A stretch of 32,652 bases of DNA from CAZBXE01 sp964496125 (GCA_964496125.1 CAZBXE010000018.1:1-32652); one strand, 5' to 3'; positions 24,370 to 32,479 are shown, numbered from the stretch's first letter. Made by a program: numbers and translations. The notes: generated from the sequence alone by a model not told the origin.

Positions 24370-26283
24370 ATGTTTGGAAAAGAAGAAACGCATACTCTCC
24401 ATAACTCGCAAAAAATTTTAAAAGATCACTACGCCTGGTACAAAAAAGAAGCCAAAAAAATCAACCCTGATAAAAAGTCAGCGATTGAAAAGATCATGGA
24501 AGACCTTGACCAAGCGATCTTAGAGAAGAAAAAAAAAGAGGCAAGCGATCTAGCCAAAAAATTAGAGACAGAGTGCCGCTTTATCTACAGAAGAGGTTTT
24601 TTTTACCATGCCATCCACACAGTTCTCTACTTTGCCTTGATTTTGGCTCTTGCCATCATCCTGCGGCAAATATGGTTTGAGCCTCTTCAAATCCCCACAG
24701 GAAGCATGCGACCTACCTTTAAGGAGACGGACCATCTGCTTGTGACCAAAACAGCCTTTGGGATCAATGTTCCCCTCATCGCAAAGCATCTTCACTTCGA
24801 TAGCGACAGTTTAACAAGAGGCGGCTTTGTTATTTTTTCAGGGGACAATCTTGATATCCCCGACAACGACACCCTCTATTTTTGGCTCTTCCCGCAGAAA
24901 AAGCAATACATTAAAAGGCTTATTGGCAAGCCAGGCGATACCCTCTATTTCTATGGGGGCCTGATCTATGGAATCGACAAAGAGGGCAAGGAGCTTGTAG
25001 AGCTTCTGGATAGCCCCTATATCAACGACATCGACCATGTTCCCTTCATGGATTTTGAAGGCAGAATCAAACGCGTAGCTGATCCAAAAACAGCAAGAAC
25101 ACAGATCGTTCTTAGCCAACTAGGGCAAGCTATAGGGCGCTACGATATCTCCCACGTCGGAAAAGTGCAGGCAGATATTTATCAGGAAAAAGAATGGGTT
25201 CCAGAGCAGCCTCACAAAGGGAATCCCTCAAAAATTCTTTCCTATAATGATTTTTGGGGGTTTCGCAACTTCGCTATGGCTAGGCTCTTGACAAAACAGC
25301 AAGTCAAAGAAATTCACAAAACAGATCCGTCTACACTTGGTGACGGGGTTTTATACTTAGAGCTTCGCCATAATCCGAGCCTTTCCTGGCCTGCCCCTAA
25401 ATTCTTTACAGACCATGTTGGACGAATTAGCTTTCTTCTTAATCCCTATGTCTCCCTGCTTCCCCTGAAACAAAAAGACCTTCACACTTTGATGGAGAAT
25501 ATGTACACGGCAAGATTTGTCGTGAAAAATGGCCGCGTGCAACGCTATGCAGCAGATGGGGATACCTACAGCTCGGCAAGCCCCTCTCTTGCCTTTGTGC
25601 CCGATGGAACATATGAATTCTACCATGGCAAAGCTTATAAAATTGGGTTTAGAGGCTGGGCTACAGAACTTACACATGACCACCCAATCTACAGAGAAGA
25701 CCCCGAAACAGTTCAAAAGTATTTTAACCTGGGCATTCACTGGCTCAATTTCTTTGTACCAACTTCTGAAAACCAGACCGCATTCCCCTACCGCTATGCA
25801 TACTTTAGAAAAGGAGCTCTCTACCTGCTCGGCGCACCTTTGCTCCAAAAGGGAGATCCTGCTATAAAGGCATTTGTTGAGAATGAAGAGAAAAAAGAGC
25901 TAGAGAGCCCAGATCAAACGCCTTATCTTGCCTTTAAAGACCACGGCCCTCCACTTCTTGCGGATGGAAAAATAGATGCAGATTTTATCCGCACCTTCGG
26001 TGTACAAGTTCCTGAGAAACATTATTTCTTTCTAGGTGACAACTACGCCATGAGTTCCGACGGACGCTTTTTTGGTTTTGTTCCAGAGGAAAACATACGC
26101 GGAGCTCCAAGCTTTCTGATTTGGCCTCCAGGCGAGCGCTGGGGCATACCTTACGAAGCAAATAGACCCTGGATTACCCTTCCAAACCTCGTTGTCTGGG
26201 GAGCGGTTCTTATACTATTCGGAATCTGGTCATTCTATCGGTGGTGGAGCTTAAAGAAACCAACCTTTAAGAAGATCCCATAA
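24370..26283 (+). CDS. lepB: Signal peptidase I, extended chlamydial type
   Basis: Membrane protease removing Sec signal peptides, 637 residues, about twice the length of the E. coli enzyme but normal for Chlamydiae. A cytosolic charged helix (1-75) precedes a membrane segment (about 82-100). The nucleophile is Ser112 in PTGSMRPTF and the general base is Lys182 in YIKRLIGKPGDTLYF. The box E motif GDNYAMSSDGRFFG only appears at 556, so more than 350 residues are inserted between the catalytic lysine and box E. A C-terminal membrane segment (about 605-625) is followed by a basic tail. The frame is open further upstream to 24169, but that part overlaps the preceding gene; the ATG at 24370 gives the expected N terminus. 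Confidence 0.93.
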   Translation: MFGKEETHTLHNSQKILKDHYAWYKKEAKKINPDKKSAIEKIMEDLDQAILEKKKKEASDLAKKLETECRFIYRRGFFYHAIHTVLYFALILALAIILRQIWFEPLQIPTGSMRPTFKETDHLLVTKTAFGINVPLIAKHLHFDSDSLTRGGFVIFSGDNLDIPDNDTLYFWLFPQKKQYIKRLIGKPGDTLYFYGGLIYGIDKEGKELVELLDSPYINDIDHVPFMDFEGRIKRVADPKTARTQIVLSQLGQAIGRYDISHVGKVQADIYQEKEWVPEQPHKGNPSKILSYNDFWGFRNFAMARLLTKQQVKEIHKTDPSTLGDGVLYLELRHNPSLSWPAPKFFTDHVGRISFLLNPYVSLLPLKQKDLHTLMENMYTARFVVKNGRVQRYAADGDTYSSASPSLAFVPDGTYEFYHGKAYKIGFRGWATELTHDHPIYREDPETVQKYFNLGIHWLNFFVPTSENQTAFPYRYAYFRKGALYLLGAPLLQKGDPAIKAFVENEEKKELESPDQTPYLAFKDHGPPLLADGKIDADFIRTFGVQVPEKHYFFLGDNYAMSSDGRFFGFVPEENIRGAPSFLIWPPGERWGIPYEANRPWITLPNLVVWGAVLILFGIWSFYRWWSLKKPTFKKIP

Positions 26284-26310
26284 GCTAAGACCACGGACTT
26301 TAGATCGGCT

Positions 26311-29300
26311 CTACTCTTTGGGGACACGAATTAGAGAGATTTTGGCAGGCTCGCCATTAAGATCCCACTCTATCCCTTCGCATGGACCGAAAACTACCTC
26401 AAGGGCAAGAACTTCTTCGGCGATGTAGTCTTGAAAAAGACGGTAAGACTCTTCTAACCTCTTTGTAGTTTCCATTCGGATTTTTACTCGGTCAGTGACA
26501 TCGAAGTCAGCGTCTCGTCTCATTGTGTTGATCTTATTCACAATCTCTCTTGCAAGTCCTTCTTGGAGAAGATGTTCAGTCAGTGTGGTATTGAGAACAA
26601 CCGTGATTTCTCCTTCATTGGCCGCAAGCATCCCTTCTTTTACTGCCCTTTCTACTTCCACATCTTCTGAAGAAAGAGTAAAGCTCTCTCCCTCTGCCAA
26701 GATCGTTACAGTACCGCCATTTAAGAGTTTTATAAGATGACTTCGCGGAAAAGCATCGACTTCTTTTTGGACAGCGCGCATGGCTTTTCCCACTTTCTTA
26801 CCCAAAACACGGAAATTCGGCTTTGCCTTGAGGGAAACAAACTCCTCTTCGTGGGAAGAAAAGATCACATTTTTTACATTCAGCTCTTCCTCAATGAGAT
26901 ACTTTTCCCTCTTCAAAAATTCAAGAAGCTCGCTATTTGCAGAAACAACATGCGCCGTAGCCAAAGGCTGCCTCACTTTGATTTTGTGCTCCTTCCGAAG
27001 GGAGTGTCCTAGACTAACAGCTCTTTGCGCTGCACTCATCGCGCTCTCTAGCTCTTTGTCTCTACAGTTTTCCTCATACTGTGGAAAGAGCTCTAAATGC
27101 ACAGACTCTAGCATATCTGGGGATCGCAAATTTTGATAGATTGCATCGCTTAAGAACGGCACAAAAGGAGCTGCTACTTTTGTAAGTTCGAGTAGTACAT
27201 GGTAGAGAGTTGCAAATGCCAGATCACGAGACTCTGATGCCTCCGCTGACCAGAACCTCCTACGGTTACGTCTAATATACCAATTGGTTAGTTCTTCGAC
27301 AAAATCAACAAACGGCTCTACGGCCTGCGAGAGAACAAACGCATCCATTCCCTCTTCCACATCATGAATCAGCTTATGCAATTTAGAGAGCATCCACTTA
27401 TCAACGCTCTCTTTGGGAACAAACTTCTTTCCTAGGGGCTTCCAATTGTAAATCCGTGCATAGGTTAAAAAGAAGCTATACGCATTCCAGAAGGGAATCA
27501 AAATCTGTCGCAAAACAAGCTCTACCCCCCGCTCTGAAAAGCGCAGGTCTTCAGCCCTAACAGCAGGACTGTGCAAAAGATAGAGGCGAACAGCATCGGC
27601 CCCATACTGCGACACTACTTTCATGGGATCGGGATAATTTTTAAGCCGCTTGGACATTTTCTGTCCATCTTCTGCAAGGACAATCCCGTTAACAATCACA
27701 TTCCGAAAAGCAGGTTTATCGAATAGGGCAACTGAAAGTATGGTAAGAACATAAAACCAACACCTTGTCTGGTCAAGCCCTTCGCCAATGAAATCCGCAG
27801 GAAAGTTTTTCTCAAATTTATCTTTATTCTCAAAAGGATAATGATTTTGTGCATAGGGCATCGAGCCTGACTCGAACCAGCAATCAAACACTTCTGAAGT
27901 GCGTCGAAACTGCTTTCCATCTTTACGAATTACAATAGAGTCTAGGAAGTGGCGGTGCAAGTCGTGCACCTTTTCACCGGAGAGCTCTTCTAATTCCTTG
28001 ATACTGCCAATGACAAGCCACTCCCCGTCCTCTGCTTTCCAGATAGGGATAGGAGTACCCCAGTGACGGTTGCGGCTTATGGCCCAATCCCTAGCGCCTT
28101 CTAACCACTTTCCAAAGCGACCTTCCTTAATAAAGCCAGGAGTCCAATAGATTTGCTTATTGGCTTCAAGAAGACGGTCTTTAAACTGCTCTACTCCTAC
28201 AAAAAAGGTGCTTACTACCTTATAGATAAGAGGCGTGTCCGATCTCCAGCAAAACGGGTATCTGTGGTGGCATGTTCCCGAGTGGACAACTTTGCCCTCT
28301 TGTTTGAGCCGTTTGATGATTGCCTTATCGGCATCTTTAACAAAAAGGCCGGCATACTCGGGGATCTCTGCAGTAAAGTGGCCATTTTCATCTACAGGGC
28401 AAACAAGTTCAATCCCGGCCCTCTTAGCGGCGTAGAAATCCACCTCGCCAAAGGCAGGGGCGCAGTGCACAAGACCTGTCCCTTCATCTGTAGCGATGTT
28501 TTCCTCTAATATCACTCGAAAGGCTTTGTCTCTATCTTGAAAATAGGGGAAAAGAGGTGTGTAGCAAAGCCCTTCTAACTCCTTGCCCTTCTCTGTTTTT
28601 ACAACTCGGTATTTTGCCTCATTGGGGTAGTAGGTGGGTATGGCCGATTTAGCCATGATGTAGTTTTTCCCATCTTCGAGGTCATGGAGGGTTACATAGT
28701 CAATTTCAGGGCCTGCCATGACAGCCAGGTTAGAAACAAGCGTCCAGGGGGTCGTCGTCCAGATGACAAGACGGGTACTCGGGTCTTTTTTCAAAGGAAA
28801 GGCAACTGCTAGCGAAGGATCATCTACTTCTTTATAGTTTTCTCCTGCTTCAAAATTAGAAAGAGGTGTTCCAAGCTTAGCTGAGTAAGGCATCACCTTA
28901 TAACCCTGGTAGACAAGCCCCTTTTCATAGAGTTGCTTAAAGACCCACCAGACCGATTCCATGAAAGTGATGTCCATCGTCCGGTATACGTTCTTAAAAT
29001 CGACAAACCGCCCCATCCTTTTGACGATCTGCTCCCACTCTTTCGTATAACGGAGAACAATCTTTCGGCATTCTTCGTTGAAGTTCGCAATCCCAAATTC
29101 TTCAATCGACTTAGCCCCAGAGAGGTTTTTCTCCTTTTCAATCTCTTGCTCAACAGGAAGTCCGTGGCAATCCCAACCAAAACGCCTGGGAACACAAAAG
29201 CCTTTCATAGTCTTGTAGCGCGGGACAACATCCTTAATGGTTCCTGCTAAGATATGGCCATAATGGGGTAGGCCTGTAGCAAAGGGAGGGCCATCATAAA

Positions 29301-29424
29301 AAACAAAGCTTGGAGCCCCTTCCCTCTCTTCCACAGAGCGTTCGAAGATGCGTCTCTCACTCCAAAACTTAAGGATGCGCTCTTCCCTTTCGGCAATCGA
29401 TTCTTTTTGAATTTCCTTAAACAT
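26311..29424 (-). CDS. ileS: Isoleucyl-tRNA synthetase
   Basis: Class I synthetase charging tRNA-Ile, 1037 residues. The HIGH-type motif is PPFATGLPHYGH (46-57), the editing domain has the WTTTPWTL block, and the KMSKS motif is KMSKR (589-593). HYGH plus KMSKR and the C-terminal helical extension are typical of the eukaryote-like IleRS2 type, which is often mupirocin-resistant. The frame stays open upstream to 29616, but the ATG at 29424 (MFKEIQKES) gives the standard start and leaves the divergent lipoprotein gene free. A minus-strand TATACT at 29456-29461 is a candidate -10 box. It converges with lepB (27-base gap). Confidence 0.95.
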   Translation of the reverse strand: MFKEIQKESIAEREERILKFWSERRIFERSVEEREGAPSFVFYDGPPFATGLPHYGHILAGTIKDVVPRYKTMKGFCVPRRFGWDCHGLPVEQEIEKEKNLSGAKSIEEFGIANFNEECRKIVLRYTKEWEQIVKRMGRFVDFKNVYRTMDITFMESVWWVFKQLYEKGLVYQGYKVMPYSAKLGTPLSNFEAGENYKEVDDPSLAVAFPLKKDPSTRLVIWTTTPWTLVSNLAVMAGPEIDYVTLHDLEDGKNYIMAKSAIPTYYPNEAKYRVVKTEKGKELEGLCYTPLFPYFQDRDKAFRVILEENIATDEGTGLVHCAPAFGEVDFYAAKRAGIELVCPVDENGHFTAEIPEYAGLFVKDADKAIIKRLKQEGKVVHSGTCHHRYPFCWRSDTPLIYKVVSTFFVGVEQFKDRLLEANKQIYWTPGFIKEGRFGKWLEGARDWAISRNRHWGTPIPIWKAEDGEWLVIGSIKELEELSGEKVHDLHRHFLDSIVIRKDGKQFRRTSEVFDCWFESGSMPYAQNHYPFENKDKFEKNFPADFIGEGLDQTRCWFYVLTILSVALFDKPAFRNVIVNGIVLAEDGQKMSKRLKNYPDPMKVVSQYGADAVRLYLLHSPAVRAEDLRFSERGVELVLRQILIPFWNAYSFFLTYARIYNWKPLGKKFVPKESVDKWMLSKLHKLIHDVEEGMDAFVLSQAVEPFVDFVEELTNWYIRRNRRRFWSAEASESRDLAFATLYHVLLELTKVAAPFVPFLSDAIYQNLRSPDMLESVHLELFPQYEENCRDKELESAMSAAQRAVSLGHSLRKEHKIKVRQPLATAHVVSANSELLEFLKREKYLIEEELNVKNVIFSSHEEEFVSLKAKPNFRVLGKKVGKAMRAVQKEVDAFPRSHLIKLLNGGTVTILAEGESFTLSSEDVEVERAVKEGMLAANEGEITVVLNTTLTEHLLQEGLAREIVNKINTMRRDADFDVTDRVKIRMETTKRLEESYRLFQDYIAEEVLALEVVFGPCEGIEWDLNGEPAKISLIRVPKE

Positions 29425-29455
29425 AGAAAACCAGCATACTCCATTCTTTAAATTA

Positions 29456-29461
29456 AGTATA
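29456..29461 (-). promoter_or_regulatory. Candidate -10 box of ileS
   Basis: Minus-strand TATACT lies 31 bases before the ATG in the 45-base divergent gap. No convincing -35 box is seen at the right distance. Confidence 0.35.
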
Positions 29462-29469
29462 GGCCTCGT

Positions 29470-30171
29470 ATGTGGTTTCTCTTGCTTCTTCTCCTCTCTT
29501 CTTGTGACTCTCCCCCTGCCTCCCTTTCCCCTCCAAAAAAGCCAAATCTTCCGAGGCCCCTCATCTCCGAGGACCCTTATGCCTCTATCCGAAGTCACCC
29601 CTGGGTTACAAGGCAACCTTTGGCTCCCTTCTCAGAAGAGACGCTCCAAGACATCCAATCTTTAAAAAATGGCTATGACTACTTGACCATAGAGCGGCAA
29701 AAGCAGGGGTTGATTACTCCTAGTTTCTTTGAGGAAAGCGAGAAAATCACAGCCCTTCTACTCAAAATCCAAGAAAGGGTCCCCTTTATTTTCCCTGGCC
29801 GCTACTACCAGATTTTAAACATCAGGGAAACGCCGGGGCCTTACCAGACAGTGCAGAAAGCCTACCTAGGAGACTCCTCTTTCGGCCTTCCTCTCTACCT
29901 GGAGGCGCGTCTTTTCCAAGAGGTTAACCCCCTTACCTACTACAGCTGCCTCTATCCGGACTTGGAGACCCAGGAAACCGAGGGACTGCTGCTTCTGAAA
30001 GGGAAGGCATCCCCGACTGCGCACTCTATCTTTGCCTCGGAAAAGACGCTTCTTGCGGCCCTTGTCTACAAAGACGATGAAACCTACGCACTTACTCTAG
30101 AACTTCCTACCCACGAGGCAGTAAGCTTTGAATCTGCCTTCTATGAAACAGCTTTTGCCTTGAAAAAGTGA
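29470..30171 (+). CDS. Hypothetical lipoprotein
   Basis: A 233-residue protein starting MWFLLLLLLSSC, a very short lipoprotein signal with the lipid-modified cysteine at position 12. A proline-rich stretch (about 14-40) follows, then a domain of about 180 residues with FIFPGRYYQILNIRETPGPYQTV and LPLYLEARLFQEVNPLTYYSCLYPDLETQETEG. No family is recognised. It would be anchored in the inner or outer membrane facing the periplasm. It is transcribed away from ileS with a 45-base gap. The promoter of ssrA overlaps its last codons, so a transcript from here would run into the tmRNA gene. Confidence 0.65.
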   Translation: MWFLLLLLLSSCDSPPASLSPPKKPNLPRPLISEDPYASIRSHPWVTRQPLAPFSEETLQDIQSLKNGYDYLTIERQKQGLITPSFFEESEKITALLLKIQERVPFIFPGRYYQILNIRETPGPYQTVQKAYLGDSSFGLPLYLEARLFQEVNPLTYYSCLYPDLETQETEGLLLLKGKASPTAHSIFASEKTLLAALVYKDDETYALTLELPTHEAVSFESAFYETAFALKK

Positions 30172-30188
30172 TCTTTCCGTGGTATACT
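30160..30188 (+). promoter_or_regulatory. Promoter of ssrA
   Basis: TTGAAA, a 17-base spacer and TATACT form a near-consensus promoter overlapping the 3' end of the lipoprotein gene. It would start transcription around 30195, about 16 bases before the mature tmRNA end. This fits 5' processing by RNase P. Confidence 0.8.
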
Positions 30189-30210
30189 AGAAGTGTAGAA
30201 AAAACATTTC

Positions 30211-30605
30211 GGGGGTGTACTGGTTTCGACTGGGGAATGAAGTAGTGATTGCATGCGGAGGATTCGGTTGGCCTCCTAAAAAAACCGAGCAAACGATAAA
30301 TGGCGACAAAATCGTCGAGCTAGATTTTGCTTCTAACGAAGCAGAGCTAGCTGCTGCTTAATCCTAACAGATAAGCGGTACGGCAGCCTGGAGTTTGACC
30401 AAGGGCTTTAGGATCTGCTGTAATACACTTGGTGTGGATTTTGGACCCTTCAGCCTCTATGAGTCCAGAATACGAGAATTAAATGGGGCGAACTGGTTCT
30501 AGTGATGTGTCCTGCATGGGAGCCGGTTGCTACTTTAGGACGCTAAGCATGTAGTGGTCACTATAGAGTTTGCCTAGGACGAGAGTTCGATTCTCTCCAC
30601 CTCCA
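30211..30605 (+). ncRNA. ssrA: Transfer-messenger RNA (tmRNA)
   Basis: Rescues stalled ribosomes and tags the unfinished protein for proteolysis. The 5' end GGGGGTG pairs with CACCTCC at 30598-30604 (one G-T pair) to form the acceptor stem, with A30605 as discriminator. The D-loop region TGGTTTCGACTGGGGAATGAAG and the T arm GGACGAGAGTTCGATTCTCTCC are intact. The tag frame, by analogy with the AATAAAT-GCC resume site I recall from Chlamydia trachomatis, starts at GGC after GATAAAT and reads GDKIVELDFASNEAELAAA before TAA. CCA is not encoded (ATC follows). The tag start codon is inferred; the C-terminal LAAA fits protease recognition. Confidence 0.95.
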
Positions 30606-30753
30606 ATCCCGTAGTTTTATGTCTAAAAAAAACTAGAGTGCGTCAGATTTCCGAGATCGCTCCGCAGGTGAGCCTAATGGCTTGCCAAGGAGCGATCTCG
30701 AAAAGATGGTGCGCTATTGTTTTTTTAGGCATAAAACTACGGGATTGGAGGTG
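30598..30753. repeat. 156-bp imperfect palindrome starting in the tmRNA acceptor strand
   Basis: Arms 30598-30621 and 30730-30753 are perfectly complementary over 24 bases. Further pairing continues inward through an A-run (30624-30631) and a T-run (30720-30726). An inner perfect 12-base stem (30652-30663 with 30689-30700, CGAGATCGCTCC) closes the centre. The left arm begins exactly with the acceptor sequence CACCTCCA of ssrA. T-rich sequence on both strands means it could act as a terminator either way. Its core resembles that of the next palindrome. It could be a miniature mobile element or a structured trailer. Confidence 0.85.
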
Positions 30754-30774
30754 AGAACCTCCATTTTAGCGATA

Positions 30775-30881
30775 GTAGAAAAGCGCGCCCCAGTGGGCTA
30801 GATTTTCGCGATCGCGAAGCAGGCTTAAAGGGCCTGCGGAGGGATCGTGGAAAGATGGCATGCTGGGGCGCGTTTTTCTAC
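30775..30881. repeat. 107-bp imperfect palindrome, second member of the hairpin family
   Basis: Outer arms GTAGAAAA-G-CGCGCCCCAG (30775-30793) and CTGGGGCGCGTTTTTCTAC (30863-30881) pair with one mismatch. The GC stem followed by T5 makes it a plausible terminator on the plus strand, and by symmetry on the minus strand. The inner part (AGATTTTCGCGATCGC ... GCAGGC ... GCCTGC ... GGATCG ... AAAGATGGC) follows the same order as the inner part of the palindrome at 30598. The outer arms are unrelated to that element. Confidence 0.8.
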
Positions 30882-31030
30882 GGTAGTCTTTTCCTCATTT
30901 CCCTTTAGGGGCAATTTATATAGCAGAAAAAGAGCTACATTGCCTACAATTTCGGCTTCAGGAGAATCATACCGATTGCGACCCATCTTCAACCTCTTTT
31001 ACGGGAGCTAAAACCATCTTAGTTGGAGTC
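30882..31030 (+). other. Non-coding gap before the SDR gene
   Basis: No RNA gene or clear promoter is seen here. The SDR reading frame stays open back to a TAG at 30884-30886 but contains no ATG, GTG or TTG codon. GGGAG (31003-31007) and GGAG (31025-31028) are possible ribosome-binding sites. Confidence 0.4.
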
Positions 31031-32008
31031 ATATTAAAAGTTCTCATTCTTGGGGGGACGACTTTTCTTGGCCCTCATCTCGTCCATGAATTGCAGCTGC
31101 ATGGTCATCAAGTCACTTTGTTTAACAGAGGGAATCAAGACGTTCATTTCCCGGGTGTCAAAGAACTTCATGGAGATCGGGAGGGCAATCTACAAGCCTT
31201 AAAAGGGAAAGACTGGGATATCATCATCGATACTTCTGGACACCTTCCTAGACTAGTAGAAAACTCATCCCAAATACTTACAAGCGCTGCCAAGCATTAT
31301 ACATTCATCTCCACGATTGGAGTCTATGAGAACTTCCATCACCAAGAAATCGATGAAACTTATCCTCTTGCCAAATTAGAGGATGAGAAAGATGAAGAAA
31401 TTACAGAAAAGAATTACGGGGCTTTGAAAGCAGCTTGTGAAGATGTGGTCTTAAGGTATTTTCCAAACCGCGCTTTGATTGTACGACCAGGATTAATCGT
31501 TGGCCCCCTAGACCCAACAAAACGATTTTCCTATTGGCCTAAACGCTTTAAAAAGGGAGGTATAATATTAGCGCCGGGTAGCCCCTCACAACATGTGCAA
31601 TTTATTGATGTCCGCGATCTTGCTAAATGGATTGTTGCCATGGTTGAACAGCAAAGTACAGGTACGTATAATGTGACAGGACCCTCCTCTCCTCTGACAT
31701 TCGAAGATCTACTCTACGTTTGCCAAGAGGTGAGTAGCGAGCCTTCTTTTGTAACCTGGGTAAGCGAAGAGTTCTTAATCAAACATCAGGTACAAGATTG
31801 GATAGAATTGCCGTTGTGGCTTTCCAGTAAGCGAAATATGCCTGGTTTTTTGAATGTGAGTATCAACAAAGCTCTACGTGCAGGGCTCACCCATCGGCCT
31901 CTCAAGGAAACTCTTCGTTCCATCCTGGATGAAAAGAGCGAGAACATAGGGTTACCCTCTGACAAAGAGCAGCACCTTTTACGAGACTGGTATACACAAG
32001 TGAATTGA
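31031..32008 (+). CDS. NAD-dependent epimerase/reductase (extended SDR family), non-canonical start
   Basis: A Rossmann-fold enzyme of about 325 residues. The N-terminal cofactor motif LKVLILGGTTFLGPHLVHEL is encoded from 31034, followed by LFNRG (end of the second strand), DIIIDTSG, FISTIGVY and the catalytic Tyr-x-x-x-Lys in NYGALKA. RPGLIVGPLDPT and VQFIDVRDLAKWI are typical of the family. The substrate is unknown. The first canonical start is a TTG at 31091, which would delete the cofactor motif. Alignment with the usual MKxLILGG start puts initiation at the ATA of 31031. So either a rare start codon (ATA or the nearby ATC at 31016) is used or the start has mutated. Confidence 0.75.
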   Translation: MLKVLILGGTTFLGPHLVHELQLHGHQVTLFNRGNQDVHFPGVKELHGDREGNLQALKGKDWDIIIDTSGHLPRLVENSSQILTSAAKHYTFISTIGVYENFHHQEIDETYPLAKLEDEKDEEITEKNYGALKAACEDVVLRYFPNRALIVRPGLIVGPLDPTKRFSYWPKRFKKGGIILAPGSPSQHVQFIDVRDLAKWIVAMVEQQSTGTYNVTGPSSPLTFEDLLYVCQEVSSEPSFVTWVSEEFLIKHQVQDWIELPLWLSSKRNMPGFLNVSINKALRAGLTHRPLKETLRSILDEKSENIGLPSDKEQHLLRDWYTQVN

Positions 32009-32036
32009 AAATAGGTCTCATGGATCCTTTAATCCT

Positions 32037-32459
32037 CTAGTGTCCTCGGTGACGCTGTTTCTTTTTTTCCTGTCTCAGAAGAAATTGTTCTTCCTTGCGT
32101 GCTTCTTTTTGTGCACTTGTGATGCTCTTCTTTTCTTTCTTTTGCTTTTCAAGCTCCTCTCGCATATAGTCTTGTGCTAAAGTAGACGGCTTTGTTGTTT
32201 CTTTCAACCTTTCCATCTCTCGGCGGACTTCTCTCTGCACTCTCTTTGGGTTCATTCTCTGGATTTGGAGGGTGACTTCTTTGGCCTCCCCGAACCGAAG
32301 GGTGTAGTAATGACTCAAGACAAACTCATACACCTCCTGATCGGAGGGCTCACTGCCAAAGACATGCCTGGCAATGGCATAACCTTCTCTGTCGGTTCTC
32401 TCAAACGTCCCGACCCAAAGTCGCTTATCGAGGAAAATAGTTGCTTTGATGGTAGCCAT
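32037..32459 (-). CDS. yjdF: YjdF/DUF2992 family protein
   Basis: A 140-residue basic protein. The N-terminal half (MATIKATIFLDKRLWVGTFERTD, then YAIARHVFGSEPSDQEVYEFVLSHYYTLRF) and the C-terminal half (MNPKRVQREVRREMER, then EKQKKEKKS and ending KKKQRHRGH) match Bacillus YjdF over its whole length as I remember it. Its function is unknown; in Firmicutes yjdF is often controlled by an azaaromatic-binding riboswitch. I see no such element here: only about 190 bases upstream are visible. The frame extends to 32492, but the ATG at 32459 fits the family N terminus. A weak TTGTAG-17-TACGAT promoter (32473-32501, minus strand) precedes it. Confidence 0.8.
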   Translation of the reverse strand: MATIKATIFLDKRLWVGTFERTDREGYAIARHVFGSEPSDQEVYEFVLSHYYTLRFGEAKEVTLQIQRMNPKRVQREVRREMERLKETTKPSTLAQDYMREELEKQKKEKKSITSAQKEARKEEQFLLRQEKKKQRHRGH

Positions 32460-32467
32460 TTCTTTGA

Positions 32468-32479
32468 TTACGATCGTAA
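32468..32479. promoter_or_regulatory. 12-bp palindrome at the yjdF promoter
   Basis: TTACGATCGTAA is a perfect palindrome 9 bases upstream of the yjdF start, covering the weak -10 box. It could be an operator; chance is not excluded. Confidence 0.3.

Noticed and set aside
25357..25848. 163-residue minus-strand frame inside lepB
   Set aside because: Antisense shadow of the lepB insertion region, cysteine-rich and without a plausible start.
29425..29616. 64-residue N-terminal extension of ileS
   Set aside because: Overlaps the divergent lipoprotein gene and adds low-complexity basic sequence before the conserved start.
30107..30292. 61-residue minus-strand frame across ssrA
   Set aside because: Lies over the tmRNA and its promoter; a chance frame.
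30291..30338. Alternative tmRNA tag frame starting GCAAACGAT
   Set aside because: It resembles the E. coli resume site but translates to an arginine-rich peptide ending in CF, without the apolar LAA-type end; the GGC start gives LAAA.
30598..30881. CRISPR array or complete insertion sequence
   Set aside because: The repeats are inverted, not direct with spacers, and no transposase frame lies between or beside them.
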